From Actinoplanes sandaracinus (GTDB taxonomy: Bacteria; Actinomycetota; Actinomycetes; Mycobacteriales; Micromonosporaceae): a stretch of 32,163 nucleotides of DNA. The DNA is taken from NCBI RefSeq assembly GCF_030009775.1, contig NZ_JASCTH010000053.1:1-32163 (forward strand). Reading direction: 5' to 3'. Position 1 is the stretch's first letter. Each line of letters begins with the position of its first letter. Both the position numbers and the translations under genes were made by a program. Of this stretch, positions 8,083 through 15,888 are shown piece after piece. The notes under the pieces are model-generated. The model was not told where the DNA came from and made no database searches. It was given only the letters and a program-made list of their open reading frames with translations.

Positions 8083-8320
8083 GACTACCTCCCGTGGATG
8101 TATCAACGGCAGCGAAACTACGGGCGCGTTGTTCACTCCCAGTGGCAAACAAGTGCATCGCCGCGCGGCCGGTCCTCCGCTCGCCCTCACCGCTGCGGGT
8201 CCGGACGGGCGAAAACCCTGTTCGTCAGCCGTTTTCCGCACCCTGAGGTTGGTCTTTGGGATGGTTCTTGGACAGTGTCGTTGACTTTGCCGCGGCGGAG
8301 GAATCCGCTGGAGGCCTCAA

Positions 8321-9706
8321 ATGAATCAACAGCGGGCGGAGGCTCCCATGTCCCTTGAACTCGATCGCAGACTCGCGGACGTCGGCACTCGATTCCGGAT
8401 CTTCCCGCAACCCCGGTTTCTGCAGAAGGCGGACGGGTCCGGGCCTCTCTTCGCCGAGCCTGAGCAGGTCATCGTCTCCGTCGAACCGGCCGCGATGCGG
8501 CCCGGGCCCGGCGACGACCGGATGTTCGTGATCGACGCCATCGGCAAGATGCCCTACAACAACTTCTTCCGGCCACCCTATCGGGGTGCGGCCCGGCCAC
8601 CCGTCCAGCCGGGCGGCGACGGCCATTTCGATCACCTCGACCCGGCGAGCCGGGAATTCTCGGCGGCCACCATGTATGCGACCGTCCGGCGAGTCCTCGA
8701 CATCTGGGAGGACTATTTCGGGCGTACGATTCAATGGCATTTCGAGTCTGATTTTGATCGTCTCGAACTGATTCCGTTGATCGAGTGGAACAACGCCCAG
8801 TCCGGTTACGGTTTCCTGGAGTTCGGGTTCGGCCGCTCCCCGAACGGCACGACCGATCACACCCGGCCGTTCTGCGAGAACTTCGACGTCCTCGCCCACG
8901 AGCTCGGCCACAGCATCATCTTCGCCGAGGTCGGTGTGCCGGCCAGCCCGCTCGACGAGGGCATCGACTACGGCGGCATGCACGAGTCGGCCGGCGACCT
9001 GGTCGCGATCGTGGCGTCACTGCACTTCCACTCGGTCGTCGACCATCTGCTGGAGGCCACCAAGGGCAACCTGCTCACCGTCAACGGCCTGGACCGGGTG
9101 GGTGAGCTGTCGGACAGCCGGGAGATCCGGGTCGCGCTCAACCCGCTGCGCATGTCCGACGTCGGCGACGAGCCGCACGACCGGTCACTGCCGTTGACCG
9201 GGGCCGTCTTCGACACCATGGTCGAGGTGTTCCAGCACGACCTGGTCGCGAAGAAGCTGATCACCGACGACCTGCGGGTGCGGTCGACGAACCTGCCCGG
9301 CTCGGTGCACGACCTGACCGAGATCCAGGCCCAGTTCACCTCCTCGTACACCGGCAACGAGGCCGCGTTCAAGGAGTCGCTGCTGCGGGCCCGCGACTAC
9401 CTGGGCCGGCTGCTCGCGGTCACCTGGAGCGACATCTCGCCGGACTTCCTCACCTACCACGGCATGCTGCGGGCGATCCTGCGGGCCGACCGGGAGATCA
9501 CCGGCGGGGACAACGCGCAGATCATCCGGGAGTGCTTCGCGTGGCGGGAGATCGCGCCGGTGCCGACGTCGATGCTGTTGCGCCCGCGCACTCTGACGTC
9601 GTGCGGGCTCGCGGCCGCCGAGCGCGCGCCAGCGCCGCACGGGCGTGGTCACGCGATCCCGTCGCCGCGCTCCGACGGGTCGGCGCTGCCGGCCGGCCGG
9701 TCCTGA
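8321..9706 (+). CDS. Putative gluzincin-type zinc metalloprotease (orphan)
   Basis: The 461-residue product has a metallopeptidase site: LAHELGHSIIF gives zinc ligands His193 and His197 and catalytic Glu194. GGMHESAGDLVAI supplies a likely third ligand, Glu222, 25 residues later. This HEXXH-then-E layout is that of gluzincins such as thermolysin and fungalysin. The rest matches no family I recognise. No signal peptide is visible, so the protein is probably cytoplasmic or exported by another route. Both ATG 8321 (GGAGG, six bases) and ATG 8348 (GGCGGAGG, five bases) have good ribosome binding sites. The last 40 residues are low-complexity. The gene diverges from the esterase. Confidence 0.72.
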   Translation: MNQQRAEAPMSLELDRRLADVGTRFRIFPQPRFLQKADGSGPLFAEPEQVIVSVEPAAMRPGPGDDRMFVIDAIGKMPYNNFFRPPYRGAARPPVQPGGDGHFDHLDPASREFSAATMYATVRRVLDIWEDYFGRTIQWHFESDFDRLELIPLIEWNNAQSGYGFLEFGFGRSPNGTTDHTRPFCENFDVLAHELGHSIIFAEVGVPASPLDEGIDYGGMHESAGDLVAIVASLHFHSVVDHLLEATKGNLLTVNGLDRVGELSDSREIRVALNPLRMSDVGDEPHDRSLPLTGAVFDTMVEVFQHDLVAKKLITDDLRVRSTNLPGSVHDLTEIQAQFTSSYTGNEAAFKESLLRARDYLGRLLAVTWSDISPDFLTYHGMLRAILRADREITGGDNAQIIRECFAWREIAPVPTSMLLRPRTLTSCGLAAAERAPAPHGRGHAIPSPRSDGSALPAGRS

Positions 9707-9818
9707 GAGAGCGGGCCGAACGGCCGCCGGAACGGGCCGACTCGCCCAGCCGCCGTCCCCGGCTTGACTCTCCTGCCAGGGGAGACTCGAGCATCGATGG
9801 GGAACGGAGGAACCCAGC

Positions 9819-10643
9819 ATGGACGACCTGATCCCGATCGGGCGCTTCTCCCGGATGAGCCGGCTGTCGGTCAAGGCCCTGCGCTTCTACGACGAGCAGG
9901 GCCTGCTCGCCCCGGCCTGGGTCGACCCGGTGTCGGGCTACCGCTACTACCGGCGGGCCCAGGCCGGGCGGGCCGAGGCGATCCGGGTGCTGCGCACGAT
10001 CGACATGCCGGTCGGAGAGATTCGCGACCTGCTCGCCGACGACGACCCGGAGCTGACCGGCAAGCGCCTCACCGCGCACCGGGAGCGGCTGCGGGCCCGG
10101 CTCGCCGAGCAGGAGCGGATGCTGCGGTTCCTCGAAGGTCTCATCGATCGAGGAGGACGTGTCATGCCCTACGAAGTCACCGTCAAGGAGGTCGCCGCCG
10201 TCACGGTGGCGAGCCTGACCCTGCGCACCAGCCTCGCCGCGATCGGCGCCGACATGGGCCGCGGCTTCGGCACGGTCGTCAGTGCCATCGGCGTCGCCGG
10301 CGCCGAGCCCGCCGGGGCGCCGTTCGTCGTCTATCACGACGTCATCGACGAGCAGACCGCCGGAGACATCGAGATCTGCGTCCCGGTCCCGGCCGGCACC
10401 GCCCTGCCCGACGGCCCGGTCCGCTACCGCGAAGTCCCCGGCGGCCCGATCGCCGCCACCGTGCACCGCGGCCCCTACCAGGAGATCAGCCCCGCCTATC
10501 ACGTGGTCACCGGCTGGATCGAGCAGCAGGGCGTGAAACCGGCGGGCGCCCCGCGCGAGGTCTACCTCAACGACCCGCAGACGGTCACCCCCGACGAGTT
10601 GCTCACCGAGGTCCAGTTCCCCATCGACAAAGCGCCCGGCTGA
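9819..10643 (+). CDS. MerR-family regulator with GyrI-like effector-binding domain
   Basis: The 274-residue protein starts with a MerR winged helix (IGRFSRMSRLSVKALRFYDE, then SGYRYYRRAQAGRAEAIRVL). A dimerising coiled coil spans about residues 75-112. A GyrI/BmrR-type ligand-binding domain occupies about 118-274 (MPYEVTVKEVAAVTVASLTL ... VHRGPYQEISPAYHVVTGWI). This is the BmrR layout, in which binding of a hydrophobic cation or drug activates a promoter. No transporter is adjacent, so its target is unknown. GGAGG precedes the ATG by eight bases. Confidence 0.9.
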   Translation: MDDLIPIGRFSRMSRLSVKALRFYDEQGLLAPAWVDPVSGYRYYRRAQAGRAEAIRVLRTIDMPVGEIRDLLADDDPELTGKRLTAHRERLRARLAEQERMLRFLEGLIDRGGRVMPYEVTVKEVAAVTVASLTLRTSLAAIGADMGRGFGTVVSAIGVAGAEPAGAPFVVYHDVIDEQTAGDIEICVPVPAGTALPDGPVRYREVPGGPIAATVHRGPYQEISPAYHVVTGWIEQQGVKPAGAPREVYLNDPQTVTPDELLTEVQFPIDKAPG

Positions 10644-10748
10644 CCGGCGCCCCAACCCCAGATCAAATTCCACCGATTCCGTACGGCTACGAAGAGTCCC
10701 CGGCCTACCGCGCGAGGCCCGGCCCACTCCGGGCCGCGGCGCGACCAC

Positions 10749-10838
10749 CGGGCGGGGTGGGTGGTCGTTGTCATGGCCGCTCGTCCCGTCTGGGCGGGGG
10801 TGTGAGTATCGGGCGGGGTGGGTGGTCGTTGTCATGGC
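10749..10838. repeat. Pair of 29-bp direct repeats, 61 bp apart
   Basis: Positions 10749-10777 and 10810-10838 are identical over 29 bases, beginning CGGGCGGGGTGGGTGGTCG. They fill the gap between the MerR regulator and the methyltransferase. The first copy is preceded by CGACCACC (10742-10749), which can pair with GGTGGTCG inside it. No coding role is visible. Confidence 0.9.
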
Positions 10839-10869
10839 AGCCCGTCCCGCCCGGGCGGGACGGGCTGCC
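10836..10869. terminator. 34-bp perfect palindrome (likely terminator hairpin)
   Basis: The 34 bases are fully self-complementary about the centre between 10852 and 10853 (arm GGCAGCCCGTCCCGCCC). The element starts in the last bases of the second direct repeat. It is very stable and GC-rich with no T-run, as is common for actinobacterial hairpins. It separates 9819-10643 from 10927-11637. Confidence 0.65.
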
Positions 10870-10926
10870 GCCCGGTGCGGACAGTCCACGTAGGACGTCC
10901 CGTTCGGTCTGCCGTACTGTGTGCCG

Positions 10927-11637
10927 ATGGCCGACGACGATTCCGGAATGTACTTCGCCGCGGCAGCGGCCGGTCTGCGCTACAACTCCCCGCTGGGCGA
11001 GGGCCGAGTGACCGATCTGGTCCGGCGGCTGACCCCCACCGGGGCCGGCTGGCGGGCCCTGGATCTGGGCTGCGGCAACGGCGAAATGCTGATGCGGCTG
11101 GCCCGGTCCTACGACATCGCCGGCGTCGGTGTCGAGCGTGACCCCGACGACGGTGAACGTGCCCGGAAACGCGCGACGGAGCTCGGGCTCGCCGAGAAGG
11201 TCACCTTCCACACCGGGAACGCGGCCGACTGGGACGAGCCCGCCGAACTCGTCGTCAACGTCGGCGCCGGTTACGTCTGGGGTGACACCGGCGACGCTCT
11301 CGCCGCGCTGCACCGTCTCACCAAGCCGGGCGGCAGGCTGCTGTTCGCCGACGCCTTCTACCAGACCGACCCCGGCGACCGTCTCCGCGAGACCTTCGGC
11401 GACCTGCCCGACCTGGCCTCGCTCGCGCAGTCGGCGGTCGACGCCGGATTCCGGCCCCTGCACATCGCCGAGTCGACCCTGGCCGAGTGGGACGACTTCG
11501 AGTCCGACTGGCGCGCCCACATCGAAGACCTCGGCACCCCGGAGGCCCGGGCGTTCGCCGACCAGCGCCGGATCGGTTACCTCACCGGTTACCGGGGAGT
11601 CGTCGGTTTCGGCTGGCTGGTCCTGACCCCGGCCTGA
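10927..11637 (+). CDS. Class I SAM-dependent methyltransferase
   Basis: The 236-residue protein has a Rossmann methyltransferase core: motif I is ALDLGCGNGEMLMRLA, followed by an acidic strand end (GVGVERDPDD). Motif II/post-I lies at VTFHTGNAADWDEPAELVVN, and the PGGRLLFADAFY strand corresponds to motif III. The layout resembles the methyltransferase_25 group that acts on small molecules or lipids; the substrate is not evident. The GTG at 10921 is two codons upstream of the chosen ATG. Neither has a Shine-Dalgarno sequence, so the transcript may be leaderless. Confidence 0.82.
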   Translation: MADDDSGMYFAAAAAGLRYNSPLGEGRVTDLVRRLTPTGAGWRALDLGCGNGEMLMRLARSYDIAGVGVERDPDDGERARKRATELGLAEKVTFHTGNAADWDEPAELVVNVGAGYVWGDTGDALAALHRLTKPGGRLLFADAFYQTDPGDRLRETFGDLPDLASLAQSAVDAGFRPLHIAESTLAEWDDFESDWRAHIEDLGTPEARAFADQRRIGYLTGYRGVVGFGWLVLTPA

Positions 11638-11725
11638 TCCTCACCCCCCGCCCGATCCTTACCGCCGCCGGATCCCCACTAGGGCCTGATTTTCACCAGA
11701 GCTGACGAGCGCCGCCCGAGCGGTC

Positions 11726-11759
11726 CGGCCGCCGCGCTCACCAGCGAGCGCGGCGGCCG
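11726..11759. terminator. Bidirectional terminator hairpin
   Basis: Positions 11726-11739 and 11746-11759 are perfect 14-bp reverse complements around ACCAGC. The hairpin lies between the convergent methyltransferase and NPP1 genes. Confidence 0.65.
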
Positions 11760-11781
11760 TACCCCGCCGGGTCTGAAGGGG

Positions 11782-12564
11782 TTATGCGGAGGGGTTGAAG
11801 GCGATGCCGGACGGCATCGCCTCGGTGATCAGGTTGACGAAGCTGCCGTCCTTGAGCCCGAAGTGCGCGCTTCCGAAGTTGTGGCTGGTCAGGGTGTTGC
11901 GGATGCTGGTGGACGGGAAGCCGTTCCAGCCGACCAGCGACGGGTGCTGCCACGTCCGGTGCGCGTTCTCCGGCGGTTCGTCGTTGGAGTTGGCGAGCCG
12001 GAAGGCGTGCGTGCGGATGCCGTCCTTGTGGTAGACGATCTTCGGGTGGTCGCCGCTCCACCGCACACTGCTCGCGGGGGCGATGGCGAAGTCGCCGTGC
12101 GCCGAGGTGGCGACATATCGGGCGACGCCGTTCTGCACCCAGACGACGACGTGTTCCCAGTCGTGGCGGTGGCCGCCGATCGACGTGCCCGGCAGCGCCT
12201 GGTCCTTCTCGAAGTAGAGGCCGTACGCGATGGCACACCACCCGTTGTTGCATTTGTGGCGGGCGTAGCCGTTGGTGTTGTCCAGGTCGGAGGCGTCGCG
12301 GCAACCGCCGCTGAGCGACCCGGACGGCTTGAGACCGCCGTTGACGACGCCGGTCGGGCCGATGGCCGCGGTGGGGTAGCAGCCGTCGGTGTCGTAGTCG
12401 TACGCCGGCTGCCATCTGGTCTCGACGGCGTCGGCGTTGCCGGGCAGCGCGGCCGGGGGAGCGGCGAGGGCGGGGGTGGCCGTGGCGGCGACGACGGCCA
12501 GGGCGGCGCCGGCGACGAACGCCGAGCGCAGCGCCCGCCTGCGGAGATGGGATCGGAGGGACAT
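11782..12564 (-). CDS. Secreted NPP1-family (necrosis-inducing-like) protein
   Basis: The 260-residue protein starts at ATG 12564 with GAAGGAG five bases upstream. An Arg-rich N-region, a hydrophobic core and ATPALA form a signal peptide of about 34 residues. The hallmark heptapeptide of the NPP1/NLP family, GHRHDWE, is intact at residues 131-137, followed by HVVVWV. Four Cys (62, 88, 105, 110) could form two disulfides. Plant-pathogen NLPs are cytolysins that bind sphingolipids of plant membranes; bacterial homologues occur in soil actinomycetes and their role is often unclear. It may act on plant cells or be a lectin-like binding protein. Confidence 0.88.
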   Translation of the reverse strand: MSLRSHLRRRALRSAFVAGAALAVVAATATPALAAPPAALPGNADAVETRWQPAYDYDTDGCYPTAAIGPTGVVNGGLKPSGSLSGGCRDASDLDNTNGYARHKCNNGWCAIAYGLYFEKDQALPGTSIGGHRHDWEHVVVWVQNGVARYVATSAHGDFAIAPASSVRWSGDHPKIVYHKDGIRTHAFRLANSNDEPPENAHRTWQHPSLVGWNGFPSTSIRNTLTSHNFGSAHFGLKDGSFVNLITEAMPSGIAFNPSA

Positions 12565-12838
12565 CAGGCTCCTTCGCCGGATCGATCGGGGGTGATCGTT
12601 ACCGGCAGATCTCCGCACGGCCGCCGGGGTGTGGAGCGTCGGCCGGGCTGCGCGGGGATCAACGCTCGGCGAACACTTCGTCCCGTGAGGCCGGCGTTTA
12701 CCCGCCGGTAACAATTGCGATCAGCTTGGCGGTTCGCGCCGCGCAGGGCAATAGCTGTTTCTCGATCCGTGCGACGCCGTCGCCGCGTCGCGGGCCGGCC
12801 GGCCTCACATCGCCCCGCCACGGGCCGACTGTGGAAGA

Positions 12839-15013
12839 GTGAGGGTTCCTCGCCGTGTGTTACTGCCGCTCGTCGCGTTCCTGCCGCTGCAGGTCGCGGC
12901 ATGGGCGCATCCGGGTTGGTACCCGGTGATCCTCGGACTGTCGCTGGCGGTCCTGGACGGAGCCGGGGCGTACTACCTGACCCGGGTGGCCCGCCTCGGT
13001 CTCAACGCGGTGCCCTGCCGGATCGGGGCGGTCGCGCGCGGCGTCGGCGTGTGCAACGCGGTGTCGCTCATGGGCTGGCTGGCGGGTGGGCCCACGTTCC
13101 TGTGGTGGATCGCCGTCGCGACGCACATCAGTGGGATGGCCCTGCTCGGACTGGCCACGCTGATCGGCCCGCTGCTCCGCCTGAGCGGACCGCACCGGCA
13201 GGCGTTCGTGGCCGAGATGGTGGCGATCGGCGCCGCCGCCGTGATGCTGATCTGGTTCGTCGGCCTCGACCCCGACCTGCTGCGCGACGGTTCCGGCAAG
13301 GAGTGGCTCATCCTGATCGGCCTGCCGATCGCCGACCTGATGCTGGCCATGGCGATCGCCGCGATGCTGCTGCGCGGTGTGGTCGGACACTGGCGGGATC
13401 CGATCACGATTCTGGTCGCCGGCATGGCGCTCGCGATCCTGGCCGACACCAACTGGGCGGTCGGCCTGCCCGGCGGGACGGCGAGCCTGGTCGGTCCGTT
13501 CGGCGGCGTCCTCGTGGTGTCGGCGCATCTGCTGCTCACCCTGTCGCCGCTGATGTCGGCCTCCGGCGTCGGCAGCACCACCGACCGGGCGCGGCGCGCC
13601 GGCCCGCCCGGCTGGGTGGCGTACCTGCCGCTGGCCGCCCTGGTGACCGGGGTCGCCCTGTTGCTCGTGGTGATCGTGACGGTGTCGGGCTGGCTGCGGT
13701 GGAGCGGCCTCGTTGTCGCCACCGTGGTCATGATCATCGCGGTGGCCTTCCGGCAGTGGCTGGCGTTGCGCGCGAGCCGGGCGCTGGCCGGCCGGGACCC
13801 GGTGACCGGGCTCGCCAACCGGGCGGGCATGAAGGAGGCGCTGGCGCGGGTGGTCCGCGAGCGGGATCCGTTCGCGGTGCTGGCGATCTCGGTGGCCGGG
13901 CCGGTGGCCACGGACCCGGCCGCGTCCCATGCCGTGGCCGCGCTGCTCCGGGCCGGCGTCCGGTCCGAGGACGTCGTCGCCCGGCTGGGCCCGGACACGT
14001 TCGGGGTGCTGCTGAGTGAGGCGGGCACGGCCGCCGAGGCGACCGTCGCGGCGCAGCGCATCCTCGCCGCGGCCGGGGACGCGGAGGTCCGGTGCGGTGT
14101 CGGGGTGGCCGTGGCCCGCGTCGGCGAGCCGGCCAAGACGGTGCTGCGCAACGCCGAGATCGCCATGAACCATGCGGCGCGCGCGGCGACGGCGACCTTC
14201 GTCGTCCACGAGCCGTCGATGAACGACCGGCGGGCGGCGGACGCGGCCCTGGCCGAAGCTCTGGAGGGCGCGCTCCAGCGTGCCGAGTTCACCGTGCTCT
14301 ACCAGCCCATCGTCGACCTCGCGAGCGGGCGGGTGGTGGCGGCCGAGGCACTGTTGCGCTGGAACCACCCGCTGCTCGGGGCGGTGCCACCGGCCACGTT
14401 CATCCCGGTCGCCGAACGCTCCGGCGAGATCGTCGGCATCGGCCGCTGGGTGCTGGAGCAGGCGGTCGACGAGGTGGCCCGGTGGCGCCGGGCCGGCCTC
14501 CCGCTGTCGGTGACGGTCAACGTCTCGCCGCGGCAACTGCGGGAGCCGCAACTGGCCCGGGACGTGCTCGCCGTGCTCGCGCGCGCCGGTGCGCCGCCGG
14601 AGAGCCTGGTGGTCGAGGTGACCGAGTCGGCGATGGTCGACGAGGCCGTCGAGATCGCGGCGTTGCGGCGGCTCCGGGCGGAGGGGGTGCGCATCGCCAT
14701 CGACGACTTCGGAACCGGGTACTCGTCGTTGCAGTACCTGACGCGCCTTCCGGTGGACGTCCTGAAGATCGACCGGAGTTTCGTCGCGCAGCTCGACGGC
14801 ACCGCCGAGGGCGCGGCCATCGCCGAGGCCGTCATCCGGCTGGCGCAGATCCTGCGGCTGACCACCGTCGCCGAGGGCATCGAAACCGAACGGCAGGCGG
14901 CCGAACTGCTCGACCTGGGCTCAGAGCGGGGGCAGGGCTATCTGTTCTCCCGCCCGGTCGCGCCGGAGCAGATCCTCGCGCTGGTCCGGGCGGAGGAGGA
15001 CGTCGCGGCGTGA
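12839..15013 (+). CDS. Membrane GGDEF-EAL protein, degenerate GGDEF and intact EAL
   Basis: The 724-residue protein begins with about nine hydrophobic helices (residues 8-305), a membrane sensor region I cannot name. A GGDEF domain (about 318-455) follows: DPVTGLANR is recognisable, but the signature reads GPDTF (384-388) and the metal-binding DGFK-N segment is missing. It therefore cannot make c-di-GMP. The EAL domain (about 465-717) keeps its active site: EAL 503-505, Asn561 in VTVNVSPRQL, DDFGTGYSS 622-630, Lys643, Glu679 in VAEGIET and Gln699. The protein is predicted to degrade c-di-GMP in response to a membrane signal. The GTG at 12839 has a closely spaced GGAAG. Confidence 0.88.
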   Translation: MRVPRRVLLPLVAFLPLQVAAWAHPGWYPVILGLSLAVLDGAGAYYLTRVARLGLNAVPCRIGAVARGVGVCNAVSLMGWLAGGPTFLWWIAVATHISGMALLGLATLIGPLLRLSGPHRQAFVAEMVAIGAAAVMLIWFVGLDPDLLRDGSGKEWLILIGLPIADLMLAMAIAAMLLRGVVGHWRDPITILVAGMALAILADTNWAVGLPGGTASLVGPFGGVLVVSAHLLLTLSPLMSASGVGSTTDRARRAGPPGWVAYLPLAALVTGVALLLVVIVTVSGWLRWSGLVVATVVMIIAVAFRQWLALRASRALAGRDPVTGLANRAGMKEALARVVRERDPFAVLAISVAGPVATDPAASHAVAALLRAGVRSEDVVARLGPDTFGVLLSEAGTAAEATVAAQRILAAAGDAEVRCGVGVAVARVGEPAKTVLRNAEIAMNHAARAATATFVVHEPSMNDRRAADAALAEALEGALQRAEFTVLYQPIVDLASGRVVAAEALLRWNHPLLGAVPPATFIPVAERSGEIVGIGRWVLEQAVDEVARWRRAGLPLSVTVNVSPRQLREPQLARDVLAVLARAGAPPESLVVEVTESAMVDEAVEIAALRRLRAEGVRIAIDDFGTGYSSLQYLTRLPVDVLKIDRSFVAQLDGTAEGAAIAEAVIRLAQILRLTTVAEGIETERQAAELLDLGSERGQGYLFSRPVAPEQILALVRAEEDVAA

Positions 15014-15100
15014 GGCTCTTCCCGGGTGACCGCTGGGCGTCGCCTCACTTCCCGAGGTGCGCTTCACTTTCCCGGGGCGAGGTGGGCGTCGCGGCGTGAC

Positions 15101-15130
15101 AAGTCCCGGCCACCTGTGTGGCCGGGACTT
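15101..15130. terminator. Bidirectional terminator hairpin
   Basis: AAGTCCCGGCCAC and GTGGCCGGGACTT form a perfect 13-bp stem around CTGT, followed by CTCTCAT. The hairpin separates the convergent GGDEF-EAL and DoxX genes. Confidence 0.75.
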
Positions 15131-15133
15131 CTC

Positions 15134-15595
15134 TCATACCTTGCTGGCGGCCGGCTCGCTGATCCGGTCGCCGGTGGTCACCGCTGCGGAGCCCGGCCGG
15201 CGGCCGCTGATCAGCGCGTCGAGCGACCAGGGGCCGGCGCCGACCGCGGCGATGAGCAGGAACGCCCAGGCGTACAGGGCCGCGCTCACGCCGCCGTTCT
15301 CGAGCGGCGTCAGGCCGTCCGGCTGGTGGACGACGAAGTAGGCGTAGGCCATCGATCCGGAGGCGAGGATCGCGGCCGGGCGGGTGGCGAGGCCGAGCAG
15401 GACGAGAGCTCCGCAGGCGAGCTGGATGAGGGCGGCGTACCAGCCGGGCCAAGTGCCGACGGGGATCGGCTCGCCGGTGCCCCGGCTGCCGCCGAGGAGG
15501 CCGAACAGGCCGGCGAGCCCGTGGCAGGCGAACAGCAGGCCGATGACGACGCGGAACATCGGCCAGACGATGCGGGCGATACGGGGGGAAGACAA
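15134..15595 (-). CDS. DoxX-family membrane protein
   Basis: The 153-residue product has four predicted membrane helices. The DoxX hallmarks are the first helix FRVVIGLLFACHGLAGLFGL and the second, LIQLACGALVLLGLATRPAA, followed by AYFVVHQPDGLTPLENGG. DoxX proteins are small inner-membrane proteins linked to redox or thiosulfate metabolism; in actinobacteria the exact role is usually unknown. I chose the TTG at 15595 because AGAGGAG lies six bases upstream and the product starts cleanly (MSSPRIARIVWP). An ATG at 15640 is in frame and would add 15 polar residues. Confidence 0.82.
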   Translation of the reverse strand: MSSPRIARIVWPMFRVVIGLLFACHGLAGLFGLLGGSRGTGEPIPVGTWPGWYAALIQLACGALVLLGLATRPAAILASGSMAYAYFVVHQPDGLTPLENGGVSAALYAWAFLLIAAVGAGPWSLDALISGRRPGSAAVTTGDRISEPAASKV

Positions 15596-15726
15596 TAGAT
15601 GCTCCTCTGCGTGGAATTGGGCTTTCCTGGCAATCCACATTAGATGCCACCCTGATAGAGGATCTTAAATTTCATCTAAGAAACCCGACGTCCGGCAATC
15701 TGTTCGTAACGAGTTCAACATCTTGC

Positions 15727-15740
15727 CGAAAACGTTTTCG
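15727..15740. promoter_or_regulatory. LacI-type operator palindrome upstream of the glycosidase cluster
   Basis: CGAAAACGTTTTCG is a perfect 14-bp palindrome with a central CG, the classic shape of LacI/GalR-family operators. It lies 149 bases before the GH127 start, in an AT-richer promoter-like region. The LacI-family gene at 27927 is the only such regulator in the window, but it is 12 kb away, so the pairing is inferred. Confidence 0.6.
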
Positions 15741-15888
15741 TAAGGCAGCGTGGCCCGCAGGCGAGCCGCACCACGGGGGTAGACGTGCGGGGAGTGCCCC
15801 GGATGGCCACACGCTCACGAAACAGAGATTTACTCCGGGTGTGGTCTCCGCTCAAGCATCGAGGTATGTCGATCGCGGAGGTGTCTCC

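Noticed and set aside
8225..8983. A 252-residue minus-strand gene opposite the zinc-protease-like gene
   Set aside because: The plus strand carries the HELGH and HESAGD motifs and two good ribosome binding sites, so the minus frame is a shadow.
12715..14019. A 434-residue plus-strand frame overlapping the GGDEF-EAL gene
   Set aside because: The conceptual protein is Arg/Gly/Pro-rich and without motifs. The overlapping frame encodes the membrane helices and the EAL domain.
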